Assembly: GCA_019637195.1 (NCBI GenBank)
Contig: JAHBWA010000067.1
Location: forward strand, 1 to 45,092
Direction of reading: 5' to 3'
DNA: 45,092 nt
From: Labilithrix sp.
Lineage (GTDB): Bacteria; Myxococcota_A; Polyangia; Polyangiales; Polyangiaceae
Both the position numbers and the translations under genes were made by a program. Under the pieces are notes generated by a model. It saw only the letters and a program-made list of their open reading frames with translations, was not told the DNA's origin and did not search any database. Every line of letters starts with the position of its first letter. The first letter of the stretch is position 1. This document shows positions 1 through 7,523 of the stretch, one piece after another.

Positions 1-453
1 GGCGGCCAGGTCCGTCGCTGGCTCTCGCGCGAGCCGCTCGTCACGTACAAGATGGTCAAGCGCGACAAGGCGCGGCTCCTCAAGACCATCCACATCCTCG
101 GCCGCATGGCCTTCGCCGCCGGCGCGCGCGAGGTGCTCATGCCCGTCTTCGGGATGCCGACCGTGAAGAAGGAGAAGGACCTCGACTTCTTGCTCGAGGA
201 CAAGGTCGCCGCCAGCAAGGTCGAGTGCATGGCGTTCCACCCGCTCGGCTCGGCGAAGATGGCGACCACCGCCGACGCGGGCGTGGTGAAGCCCACGGGA
301 GAGACGTGGGCGGTGCAGAACCTGTTCGTCTGCGACGGGAGCATCCTGCCGACGAGCATCGGCGTGAACTCCCAGCTGCCGATCATGAGCGTCGCGATGA
401 TGCTCGCGCGCGGCATCGTGGACGACTTCGAGCGCTACGCCAGCCGGGCGTGA
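1..453 (+). CDS. GMC family oxidoreductase, C-terminal part (truncated by window start)
   Basis: The reading frame is open from base 1 and ends at TGA 451-453, so only about 150 C-terminal residues are present. They match the C-terminal domain of GMC (glucose-methanol-choline) FAD oxidoreductases: the active-site His lies in a FHPLGSAKM motif, followed by the FAD-contacting stretch VCDGSILPTSIGVNSQLP with the second catalytic-site Asn. Family members oxidise alcohols or sterols with FAD. The HPLGSAKM and VNSQ variants recall long-chain alcohol oxidase or cholesterol-oxidase-like bacterial members, but the substrate cannot be told from this piece. The gene converges on the gamma-glutamyltransferase gene; the 127 bases between them hold no clear terminator. 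Confidence 0.85.
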   Translation, partial: GGQVRRWLSREPLVTYKMVKRDKARLLKTIHILGRMAFAAGAREVLMPVFGMPTVKKEKDLDFLLEDKVAASKVECMAFHPLGSAKMATTADAGVVKPTGETWAVQNLFVCDGSILPTSIGVNSQLPIMSVAMMLARGIVDDFERYASRA

Positions 454-580
454 CCGCGGCGAGCGGCGCGCAGAGTCGGCGCGTCCCGCGCGCGGCCGCC
501 AGGACACGGACCGCCCGAACGCCGTCGCGAGCCCTCCGCGAGGAGACGCTCCGACGCGGTCGCGGGAACGGCTGCCGGCC

Positions 581-2377
581 TCAGGGCGCCGCGGCGAGGC
601 TGCCGAGGCGACGCGGCTCGGCGGCGCCGACCCACTCCGCTCCGGCGCGGCCGATTGCGGGCGCGTCGGCGAGGTGACCGCGCTCCTTGAACGTGTAGCC
701 CATGGCCTCGAGGCGCTTCGACGTCGCCGGGGAGAGGCCGTCCTTCTCGAAGATCACCTCGTCGGGCAGGTGCTGCATGTGGAAGCGCGGGGCGCTCACC
801 GCGGCGCCGACGTCGAGGCCGAAGTCGATCATGTTCGACAGCTCCTGCCAAACCGCGGTGATGATCGTGGGACCGCCCGCCCCGCCGGCGACGAGGAGCA
901 CCTTGCCGTCGGGTCCGGTCACGATGGTGGGCGCCATCGAGGAGAGCATGCGCTTGCCGGGCGCGATCGCGTTGGCCTCGCCCTGGACGAGCCCGAAGCC
1001 GTTGGCGGTGCCCGGGACCGACGCGAAGTCGTCCATCTCGTTGTTGAGGACGAAGCCGCCGCCCTTGACCGTGACGCCGGAGCCGTACCACCAGTTGATC
1101 GTCGTCGTCAGCGCCACCGCGTCGCCATTCGCGTCGACGACGGAGAAGTGCGTGGTGTGGGGCCCGCTCGCGCTCGCGGGCGCGGCGGCGATCTCGGACG
1201 ACGGCGTCGCGCGATCGGGGAGGATGGTGGCGCGCTGCTCCTTGGCCCACCCCTCGGAGAGGAGCTCGGCGAGCGGCATCTTGACGAAGTCGGGATCGCC
1301 GAGCTTCGCGTTCCGCGCGGCGTAGGCGCGGCGCATCGCCTCGAAGACGTAGTGCAGCTGCTCGGGGGACTGGAAGCCGAGCTTGCCGATCTCGTAGCCC
1401 TCGAGGATGTGCGCGATCATCGCGAGCGTGACGCCGCCGGACGACGGAGGCGGCATCGACGCGATCTTGTGGCCGCGGTACGTGAACTCGACGGGCTTGC
1501 GCCACTTCGCCTGGTACTTCTTGAGGTCCGCGAGGGTGATGAGCCCGCCCTCCTCCTTCATCTGCTTGACGAGCGCGGCGGCGGTGGGCCCCTCGTAGAA
1601 GCCCGACGGACCCTTCTCGATCCGCTCGAGCACGACCGCGAGCTCGGGGTTCTTGAACGTCGTGCCCTTCGCCGGCGGCGCGCCGCCCGGCAAGAAGAGC
1701 GCGGCGCTCACCGGGTGCTTCGCGAGGCGCTTCGCGCCGACCTCGAGGGTCGCGAGGAACGCGTCGTCGACGACGAAGCCCTCCTTGGCGAGCTTGATCG
1801 CGGGGGCGAGCAGCTCCTTCCACGTCTTCTTCTTCGAACCGAGCGTGCGATGCAGCTCCCAGAGGCCGGCGACGCTCCCCGGCACGCCCGCGGACTTGAT
1901 CCCGTCGCGCGCGTCTGCCTTCGGCTTCCCGTCCGCGTCGACGTACATGTCGCGCGTCGCGGACGCCGGCGCCGTCTCGCGGAAGTCGAGCGCGCGGAGC
2001 TCGCCGCGCATTCGCGTCACCGCGAAGCCGCCGCCGCCGATGTTGCCGGCCGTCGGGTACGCGACCGCGAGGGCGAAGGCCGTGGCGACCGCGGCGTCGG
2101 CCGCGTTGCCGCCGCTCGCGAGGACGTCACGGCCGACGTTCGAGGCGACGGCGTTGTCGCTCACGACCATCCCGTTCGCGCTCCGGACGACGACGGGCGT
2201 CTGGTACGGCCACGCGTTCGCCGACGCGCCCGCGTCGCCGGCCTCTGCGTCGGCGGCAGCGTGCGCGGGCGCGATCGCGGGAGCCGGCGCGGGCGGGGCG
2301 GGCGCGGGTGCGGGCGCGCCGCCGGCGCAGCCGAGGAGGAAGACGAGAGCGACCGAGCGGAGGAACCGGGGAGCCAT
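581..2377 (-). CDS. ggt: Gamma-glutamyltransferase, lipoprotein form
   Basis: 598 residues, an N-terminal nucleophile hydrolase that cleaves or transfers the gamma-glutamyl group of glutathione and related compounds. I chose the ATG at 2377 because it gives a lipoprotein signal (MAPRFLRSVALVFLLGC, lipobox Cys at about residue 17); the frame stays open further upstream but that stretch is low-complexity. A Pro/Ala-rich spacer follows, then the full enzyme. The self-cleavage site is TTHFSVVD with the nucleophile Thr at about residue 408, which predicts a small subunit of about 190 residues, the usual size. GGGFVLNNEMDDF and the glycine-rich GGAGGPTI segment are also typical. Lipid anchoring would place it in the periplasm or at the cell surface. 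No neighbour shows a shared pathway. Confidence 0.93.
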   Translation of the reverse strand: MAPRFLRSVALVFLLGCAGGAPAPAPAPPAPAPAIAPAHAAADAEAGDAGASANAWPYQTPVVVRSANGMVVSDNAVASNVGRDVLASGGNAADAAVATAFALAVAYPTAGNIGGGGFAVTRMRGELRALDFRETAPASATRDMYVDADGKPKADARDGIKSAGVPGSVAGLWELHRTLGSKKKTWKELLAPAIKLAKEGFVVDDAFLATLEVGAKRLAKHPVSAALFLPGGAPPAKGTTFKNPELAVVLERIEKGPSGFYEGPTAAALVKQMKEEGGLITLADLKKYQAKWRKPVEFTYRGHKIASMPPPSSGGVTLAMIAHILEGYEIGKLGFQSPEQLHYVFEAMRRAYAARNAKLGDPDFVKMPLAELLSEGWAKEQRATILPDRATPSSEIAAAPASASGPHTTHFSVVDANGDAVALTTTINWWYGSGVTVKGGGFVLNNEMDDFASVPGTANGFGLVQGEANAIAPGKRMLSSMAPTIVTGPDGKVLLVAGGAGGPTIITAVWQELSNMIDFGLDVGAAVSAPRFHMQHLPDEVIFEKDGLSPATSKRLEAMGYTFKERGHLADAPAIGRAGAEWVGAAEPRRLGSLAAAP

Positions 2378-2530
2378 CGGGCGCGAGGGTAATCCCGATG
2401 CGGCCGCGACGCGCTCGCGAAGCGCTCCCGCGGAGGCCGACCGCGCGGCGCGTGGCTGAGCCACCCGTGGCACTATCACTGGATTTATCCAGTGCCAACG
2501 CAACACGAACGCGCGAGCCGTACGGGTGAT

Positions 2531-2652
2531 CGACGTCGATCGCGTGGCCGTGAACGCGGACGGTCTCGCCACCCAGCCCGCGGCGCGCGAGCTAGACGTA
2601 GATGCCGTCGACGTCGATCGCGTGGCCGTGAACGCGGACGGTCTCGCCACCC
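2531..2652. repeat. 44-bp direct repeat: 3' end of the Uma2 gene and a copy beyond its stop
   Basis: Bases 2609-2652 (inside the Uma2 gene, coding for its last residues before DGIYV) recur exactly at 2531-2574, beyond the stop at 2592-2594. The period is 78 bp. The downstream copy would encode the same GGETVRVHGHAIDVD tail if it were translated. Confidence 0.9.
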
Positions 2653-3152
2653 CGCCGGACGTCGACGCTCCAGCTCTGGCCCACGCGTCGCCGCACCTCG
2701 ATGCGCCGCTCGTCTTGCGAGACGAGGACATACTCCTCGAGCGCGTCGATCTGCTGGAAGAGCAAGAACCGCTCGCTGCGGTCGCGCTGCTCGGTCGACC
2801 TGGAGAGCACCTCGACGATCACGCTCGAGTTGGTGATCGCCTCCCCGAGGCTCTTGCCGTTCTTGTCCTTCGCGCCGCGCGTCAAGATCGCACCACACAC
2901 GATGCTCGCATCGGCGTACGTGGAGTGACGCGCGCTCTCGACGAAGAGGAGCGTGTCGGACGAGTAGACACGGCACTCATCCGTCTGAGGCAGCGCTCGC
3001 ACGATCGCCGCGGTCAGCCGCCCGTGCTCGGGGGTGCCGCGCGACATCGCGTAGACCAGGCCGTTGATCCACTCGTGCTTCGCGTCGCTCGTCGCCTCGA
3101 GCGCGAGGTACGCATCGAAGGGAGTGAAGAGCAGCTCGGCGGCGGTCGTCAT
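2592..3152 (-). CDS. Uma2 family (PD-(D/E)XK-like) putative endonuclease
   Basis: 186 residues, the usual Uma2 length. Visible family marks are the N-terminal HEWINGLVYAMS motif, a YADASIVCG motif carrying the acidic metal ligand (normally PDVSVV), and VIVEVLSRSTEQRDR followed by LEEYVLVSQDERRIEV. Uma2 proteins have a restriction-endonuclease fold; their biological role is unsettled and they are often present in many copies in GC-rich bacteria. The ATG at 3152 has a weak AAGG upstream. The gene is isolated, and its 3' end is duplicated downstream. Assignment to the family is good; any claim about a DNA target would be a guess. Confidence 0.85.
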   Translation of the reverse strand: MTTAAELLFTPFDAYLALEATSDAKHEWINGLVYAMSRGTPEHGRLTAAIVRALPQTDECRVYSSDTLLFVESARHSTYADASIVCGAILTRGAKDKNGKSLGEAITNSSVIVEVLSRSTEQRDRSERFLLFQQIDALEEYVLVSQDERRIEVRRRVGQSWSVDVRRGGETVRVHGHAIDVDGIYV

Positions 3153-3241
3153 GGCGGCGACCTTCAGTGTAGTACACCCCGCGCCTCCGCGCCGGGCACG
3201 GCCGCGAACGCTCGCGTCGCCGGCGGGCGCTCCTCCGGCCC

Positions 3242-3337
3242 GCGCCGATCCGCGCGCCGGGGTGGCCGCTGCGGGTCCGCGTCGATGCGCGCGCGGGGAC
3301 GACCACCGCGGGCGCCGATCAGCGCGCCGGGGTGGCC
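3242..3337. repeat. Repeated 26-bp segment covering the 3' end of the fumarylacetoacetase gene
   Basis: Bases 3312-3337, which contain the gene's stop (3319-3321) and last codons, recur at 3242-3267 with a single mismatch. That mismatch (A at 3321 to C at 3251) removes the stop triplet. A weaker copy (16 of 21 bases) lies between them at 3284-3304. Confidence 0.8.
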
Positions 3338-4332
3338 ACCACCTGATCGATCGCGCCGAAGATCGAGCGACCGGCGTCGTCGCGCATCTCGATTCGCACG
3401 CGATCGCCCTTGCGGAGGAACGGCGTCTTCGGGCTGCCGGCGAGCAGCGTCTCGACCGTGCGCACCTCGGCGATGCAGGAGTAGCCGAGGCCGCCGGCGT
3501 CGATCGGGCGGCCGGGGCCGCCGTCGGCGTCGCGGTTCGAGACCGTGCCGGAGCCGACGATCGAGCCGGCCGCGAGGTCGCGCGTCCTCGCGGCGTGGGC
3601 CACGAGCGTGCCGAAGTCGAACGTCATGTCGACGCCCGCGTTCGCCTTGCCGAACGGCGCGCCGTTGAGCGACACGTCGAGGACGCGATGCAGCTTCCCG
3701 TCCTTCCACGCCTCGCCGAGCGCGTCGGGCGTGACGGCGACCGGCGAGAACGCCGACGACGGCTTCGACTGGAAGAACCCGAAGCCCTTCGCCAGCTCGC
3801 CCGGGATGAGGTTCCGGAGCGAAACGTCGTTGACGAGCATGACCAGCCGGATCGCCGCGAGCGCCTCTTCGCGCGTCGCGCCCTGCTTCACGTCGCCGGT
3901 GACGACCGCGACCTCGCCCTCGAGATCGCAGCCCCAGGCCTCGTCGGCGAGCGGGATCGCGTCGCGCGGCGCGAGGAAGACGTCCGAGCCGCCCTGGTAC
4001 ATGAGGGGATCCGTCCAGAACGACTCGGGCATCTCGGCCTTGCGGGCCTTGCGGACGAGCGCGACGTGGTTCACGTAGGCCGAGCCGTCCGCCCACTGGA
4101 ACGCGCGCGGGAGCGGCGACGCGCACGCCTCCTCGGAGAACGGCTCCTTCGCGCCCTCGCCTCGCTCGAGCGCCGCAGCGAGCTCGCGGAGACGCGGCTC
4201 GCTCTCGGTCCACGTGTCGAGCGCGCGCTGCAGCGTCGGCGCCACCGCCGACGCGTCCGCGCACCACGCGAGATCGCTCGAGACGACGACGAGGCGGCCG
4301 TCGCGCCCGGACTTCAACGATGCGAGCTTCAT
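3319..4332 (-). CDS. Fumarylacetoacetate hydrolase
   Basis: 337 residues. It would catalyse the last step of tyrosine breakdown, splitting fumarylacetoacetate into fumarate and acetoacetate. The metal-binding Glu residues E138 and E140 are visible in CDLEGEVAVV and the Asp in VNDVS at D169, as in the FAH fold. The length and N-terminus (MKLASLKSGRDGRLVVVS) fit the shorter bacterial subfamily rather than the 430-residue mammalian-type enzyme. Its ATG overlaps the hmgA stop by one base (TGATG), so the two are translationally coupled. Position after hpd and hmgA supports fumarylacetoacetase over other FAH-family activities. No maleylacetoacetate isomerase gene lies in the operon. The 3' end is part of a repeat array. 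Confidence 0.9.
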   Translation of the reverse strand: MKLASLKSGRDGRLVVVSSDLAWCADASAVAPTLQRALDTWTESEPRLRELAAALERGEGAKEPFSEEACASPLPRAFQWADGSAYVNHVALVRKARKAEMPESFWTDPLMYQGGSDVFLAPRDAIPLADEAWGCDLEGEVAVVTGDVKQGATREEALAAIRLVMLVNDVSLRNLIPGELAKGFGFFQSKPSSAFSPVAVTPDALGEAWKDGKLHRVLDVSLNGAPFGKANAGVDMTFDFGTLVAHAARTRDLAAGSIVGSGTVSNRDADGGPGRPIDAGGLGYSCIAEVRTVETLLAGSPKTPFLRKGDRVRIEMRDDAGRSIFGAIDQVVATPAR

Positions 4333-5642
4333 CACGCCTTCTCCTGGCTTTGGGCCTGCGCGCCCGGGAGCTGCGCCTTCTCGAACGACGCCCAGCAAGC
4401 GTCGTAGTCGGACTGGAGCGTCGGGCTCTCCATCGCGAAGCGCGTCGGACGGATCACCCACCGGCTCTCGAACATGAACGCGAGGGTGTCTTCGATCTTG
4501 TGCGGCCCGAGCTCGGCGGAGATCGCCCGCTCGTAGCTCGTCTTGTCCGGCCCGTGCCCGCTCATGCAGTTGTGGAGCGAGGCGCCGCCCGGCGCGAAGC
4601 CGCCCGCCTTCGCGTCGTAGACGCCGTGGACGAGCCCCATGAGCTCGCTCATCACGTTGCGGTGGAACCACGGCGGCCGGAACGTGCGCTCGGCGACCAT
4701 CCAGCGCGGCGGGAAGATCACGAAGTCGCAGTTCGCGGTGCCGGGCACCTCGCTCGGCGAGGTGAGCACGGTGAAGATCGACGGATCGGGGTGGTCGAAG
4801 CTCACCGTGCCGATCGTGTTGAACAGGCGCAGATCGTACTTGTACGGCGCGAGGTTGCCGTGCCACGCGACCACGTCGAGCGGCGAGTGCCCGAGCGTCG
4901 TCGACCAGAGCTTGCCCTGGAACTTCTGCACGACCTCGGTCGGGCGCGACGAGTCCTCGAACGCCGCGACCGGCGTGAGGAAGTCGCGCGAGTTGGCGAG
5001 CCCGTTCGCGCCGATCGGCCCGAGCTCGGGGAGGCGGAAGAGCGCGCCGTAGTTCTCGCATACGTACCCGACCGCGCGCCCGTCGGGCAGCTCGGCGCGG
5101 AAGCGGACGCCCCGCGGGACGACGCCGATCTCGCCGGGCGTAAGGTCGAGCACGCCCAGCTCGGTCACCAGCCGTAGCGCTCCGGCCTGCGGCACGATCA
5201 AGAGCTCGCCGTCCGCGTCGAAGAAGACGCGATCGACCATCGACCTCGTCGCGAGGTACATGTGCACGCCGATCCCGGCGAACGCCGCGGCGTCGCCGTT
5301 GCCGGCGATCGTGACGAGGCCGTCGACGAAGTCCTGCGCGGTCTCCGGCAGCTCCGGCGGGCTCCACCTCAGGCGGTTCGGCGACGGAGGCACCTCGTCG
5401 AACGGGCCGCTCCGGACGAGGCCCTGCGCGCGCGGCGCGAACGGCGGGTGCTCCGCGCTCGGCCGCAGCCGGTAGAGCCAGGAGCGCCGGTTCTCCTTGC
5501 GCGGCGCGGTGAACGCCGTCCCCGAGAGCTGCTCGGCGTAGAGGCCGAACGGCACGCGCTGCGGCGAGTTCTGACCGCGCGGCAGCGCCCCGGTGACGGC
5601 CTCCGTCGCGACGTCGTTCCCGAAGCCAGAGAGGTAGCTCAC
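4332..5642 (-). CDS. hmgA: Homogentisate 1,2-dioxygenase
   Basis: 436 residues. This non-haem iron enzyme opens the ring of homogentisate to give maleylacetoacetate. The three iron ligands align with the human enzyme at a constant offset of 8: H327 and E333 in FHRNVMSELMG and H363 in SGHGPD. I start it at GTG 5642 (VSYLSGFGND, the usual N-terminus), with AGGGA a few bases upstream; a longer in-frame version reaching 5723 adds an Arg-rich stretch overlapping hpd and is unlikely. The gene lies 40 bases after hpd and overlaps the hydrolase gene downstream by one base, so all three are probably one transcript. Confidence 0.96.
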   Translation of the reverse strand: MSYLSGFGNDVATEAVTGALPRGQNSPQRVPFGLYAEQLSGTAFTAPRKENRRSWLYRLRPSAEHPPFAPRAQGLVRSGPFDEVPPSPNRLRWSPPELPETAQDFVDGLVTIAGNGDAAAFAGIGVHMYLATRSMVDRVFFDADGELLIVPQAGALRLVTELGVLDLTPGEIGVVPRGVRFRAELPDGRAVGYVCENYGALFRLPELGPIGANGLANSRDFLTPVAAFEDSSRPTEVVQKFQGKLWSTTLGHSPLDVVAWHGNLAPYKYDLRLFNTIGTVSFDHPDPSIFTVLTSPSEVPGTANCDFVIFPPRWMVAERTFRPPWFHRNVMSELMGLVHGVYDAKAGGFAPGGASLHNCMSGHGPDKTSYERAISAELGPHKIEDTLAFMFESRWVIRPTRFAMESPTLQSDYDACWASFEKAQLPGAQAQSQEKA

Positions 5643-5682
5643 GGATCCCTGTCTACTACGCCGGCGGCGTTCGCGCTCCCGC

Positions 5683-6768
5683 TCACGGCGCCGACTTGCC
5701 GGACGCAGAGGCGTTGACGACACCGCGGCGGATCTGGTCGAGCTCGATCGACTCGAAGAGCGCCTGGAAGTTCCCGTTGCCGAAGCCCTCGTTGCCCTTG
5801 CGCTGGATGATCTCGAAGAAGATCGGCCCGAACAGGTTCTCGGTGAAGATCTGGAGGAGGAAGCCCTCCTTCGCGCTGCCGTCGATCAGGATGCGGTTCT
5901 TCTGCAGGCGCGCGACGTCCTCGCCGTGCGCGCCGACGCGCCCGTCGACGAGCTCGTAGTAGGTGGCCGGAGTGTCCTGGAAGACGATCCCGTTCGCGCG
6001 GAGCTTGTCGACCGTCTCGTGGATGTCCGAGGTGGTGAGCGCGAGGTGCTGGATCCCCTCGCCGCGGTACTGCCGGATGAACTCCTCGATCTGCGACGAG
6101 TCGTCCTGGCTCTCGTTGAGCGGGATGCGGATCGCGCGGTCGGGCGCGATCATCGCCTGCGAGAAGAGGCCGGTCGCCTGCCCCTTGATGTCGAAGAACT
6201 TCTGCTCGGTGAAGCCGAAGATGCGATCGTAGAAGGTCGACCACGTGCGCATCTCGCCGCGGCGGACGTTGTGCGTGAGGTGGTCGAGCAGATCGAGGCC
6301 GACGCTCTGCTTCGCCTCGGCCTCGGCGGCGCCGGCGATCGGGCGCCACGCGTCGTAGACCGAGCCGTTCGCGCCCGCGCGGTCGACGAGGTAAAGGAGG
6401 CTCCCGCCGATCCCCTCGAGGACGTGGCTGTCCGGGCCGAGCGCTCCGCGCGACGCGTCGGCGGGGCGCGCGCCGCGCTCGACGGCCATCGCGAACGCGC
6501 GCGCGGCGTCCGCGACGCGGAACGCCATGCCGTTCGCGGACGGCCCGTGCGCCGCGCGGAACTCGGCCGCCTGACCGGTGGGCTCGCGGTTGACGAGCAG
6601 GTTGATGCGCCCCTGCTTGTAGCGGACGACGTCGCGCGTGGGGTGGGTCGACCAGGCCGTGAAGCCGAGCCGCTCGAGGAGATCGATCATGGTCGCCGGC
6701 TCGGGCGAGGTGAGCTCCACGAACTCGAAGCCGTCGAGACCGAGGGGGTTTTCCGACACGTCCTGCAT
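5683..6768 (-). CDS. hpd: 4-hydroxyphenylpyruvate dioxygenase
   Basis: 361 residues, the normal bacterial size. It converts 4-hydroxyphenylpyruvate to homogentisate with Fe(II) and oxygen. The metal ligands are H163 (DHLTHNV), H241 (IQHLALTTSDIHE) and E319 (GPIFFEIIQRKG). The C-terminal lid GNGNFQALFESIELDQ is canonical. The ATG at 6768 has a strong AAGGAG ribosome site at 6777-6782. It is the first gene of the hpd-hmgA-fumarylacetoacetase operon. Two palindromes 25-64 bases upstream, and a MarR gene beyond them, suggest local repression relieved by a pathway intermediate. Confidence 0.97.
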   Translation of the reverse strand: MQDVSENPLGLDGFEFVELTSPEPATMIDLLERLGFTAWSTHPTRDVVRYKQGRINLLVNREPTGQAAEFRAAHGPSANGMAFRVADAARAFAMAVERGARPADASRGALGPDSHVLEGIGGSLLYLVDRAGANGSVYDAWRPIAGAAEAEAKQSVGLDLLDHLTHNVRRGEMRTWSTFYDRIFGFTEQKFFDIKGQATGLFSQAMIAPDRAIRIPLNESQDDSSQIEEFIRQYRGEGIQHLALTTSDIHETVDKLRANGIVFQDTPATYYELVDGRVGAHGEDVARLQKNRILIDGSAKEGFLLQIFTENLFGPIFFEIIQRKGNEGFGNGNFQALFESIELDQIRRGVVNASASGKSAP

Positions 6769-6792
6769 GTGCGCTTCTCCTTACGGCTCCGA

Positions 6793-6832
6793 TAGTAACA
6801 ACCGTTACGACCTCGGTAGTAACAATCGATAC
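6793..6832. promoter_or_regulatory. Tandem palindromic operators in the hpd promoter
   Basis: Two near-identical 16-base elements, TAGTAACAACCGTTAC at 6793-6808 and TAGTAACAATCGATAC at 6817-6832, start 24 bases apart. The first contains the perfect palindrome GTAAC-N4-GTTAC and the second differs by one half-site base. On the minus strand a -10-like TACTAT (complement of 6792-6797) overlaps the first element, so an occupied site would block the promoter. The size and symmetry suit a MarR dimer, and a MarR gene lies 130 bases upstream. That pairing is inferred. Confidence 0.75.
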
Positions 6833-6887
6833 CATCTGACGCAAGCAGAACGTCGCCCGCGCCGAAATTCGCGCCCGGACGCCCGGC

Positions 6888-6960
6888 GCCTCCCGCGCAC
6901 CGGAGCCGCAGGGCCTCCCGCGCCGGAGCCTCGACGGGGACGCCTCTCGCCGTCGGAGCC
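6888..6960. repeat. Three imperfect direct repeats just downstream of marR
   Basis: Units of the form GCCTCYCGC...CGGAGCC lie at 6888-6907, 6913-6930 and 6942-6960, ending two bases before the marR stop. A related CGTCGCGGAGCC string occurs inside the end of marR. They are degenerate, and their origin as copies of the gene end is uncertain. Confidence 0.5.
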
Positions 6961-6962
6961 GG

Positions 6963-7418
6963 TCAGCCGCGGGACAAGATCTTCGTCGCGGAGCCCTCGA
7001 GCCGGCGGAGCAGGCCGTTCAGCGCCCGCACCTCGCGCGCGTCGAGCCCCTCGAGGACCTCGGCCTCGAGCGCGAGCGCCGCCGGGACGACGCGGCGGTA
7101 GAGATCGCGCCCGGTCGGCGTGAGCGAGAGGCGGAGCGAGCGCGCGTCCTCGACGTTCGGGAGCCGCCGGAGCAGCTCGCGGCGCTCGAGGACCTGAGCG
7201 GCGCGGCTGACGGTGACCTTGTCCATCTGCGTCAGGCCGACGATCTCCTGCTGCGTGAGCTCCTTGCGCTCGGCGAGCACCGTGATCACGCGCCACTCGG
7301 GCATCTTCAGCGCGAAGAGCTTCTCGTAGGACTGCGCGATCACCTGGCTCACGACGTTCGACGCCAGCGACAGGCGGTAGGGCAGGAATTCCTCGAGGTT
7401 CAGGCGTGAGCGCGGCAC
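6963..7418 (-). CDS. MarR family transcriptional regulator
   Basis: 151 residues with the MarR winged helix-turn-helix. Helices at about residues 30-50 (MPEWRVITVLAE) lead to the HTH LTQQEIVGLTQMDKVTVSRAAQVLERR (54-80), then the wing with the conserved DARSLRLSLTPTGRDLY (91-107), and a C-terminal dimer helix. It lies upstream of hpd on the same strand with 194 bases between, and that gap holds two palindromes of the right size. It is therefore likely to repress the homogentisate operon and to sense an aromatic intermediate. MarR control of hpd is an inference; the well-known Pseudomonas regulator HmgR is of another family. Confidence 0.9.
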   Translation of the reverse strand: MPRSRLNLEEFLPYRLSLASNVVSQVIAQSYEKLFALKMPEWRVITVLAERKELTQQEIVGLTQMDKVTVSRAAQVLERRELLRRLPNVEDARSLRLSLTPTGRDLYRRVVPAALALEAEVLEGLDAREVRALNGLLRRLEGSATKILSRG

Positions 7419-7523
7419 GTCTCGTGACTAGCACGCCTCGGGATGCCCGGTGGATCGCGCTGGATCGCGGCGGCCGAGGCTCCCCTACGGGCCGAAGGCA
7501 GCGTAGGCTGGACGGGCTGCCCG

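Noticed and set aside
454..580. Bidirectional terminator between the GMC oxidoreductase and ggt genes
   Set aside because: Only weak, interrupted inverted repeats are present and there is no T run.
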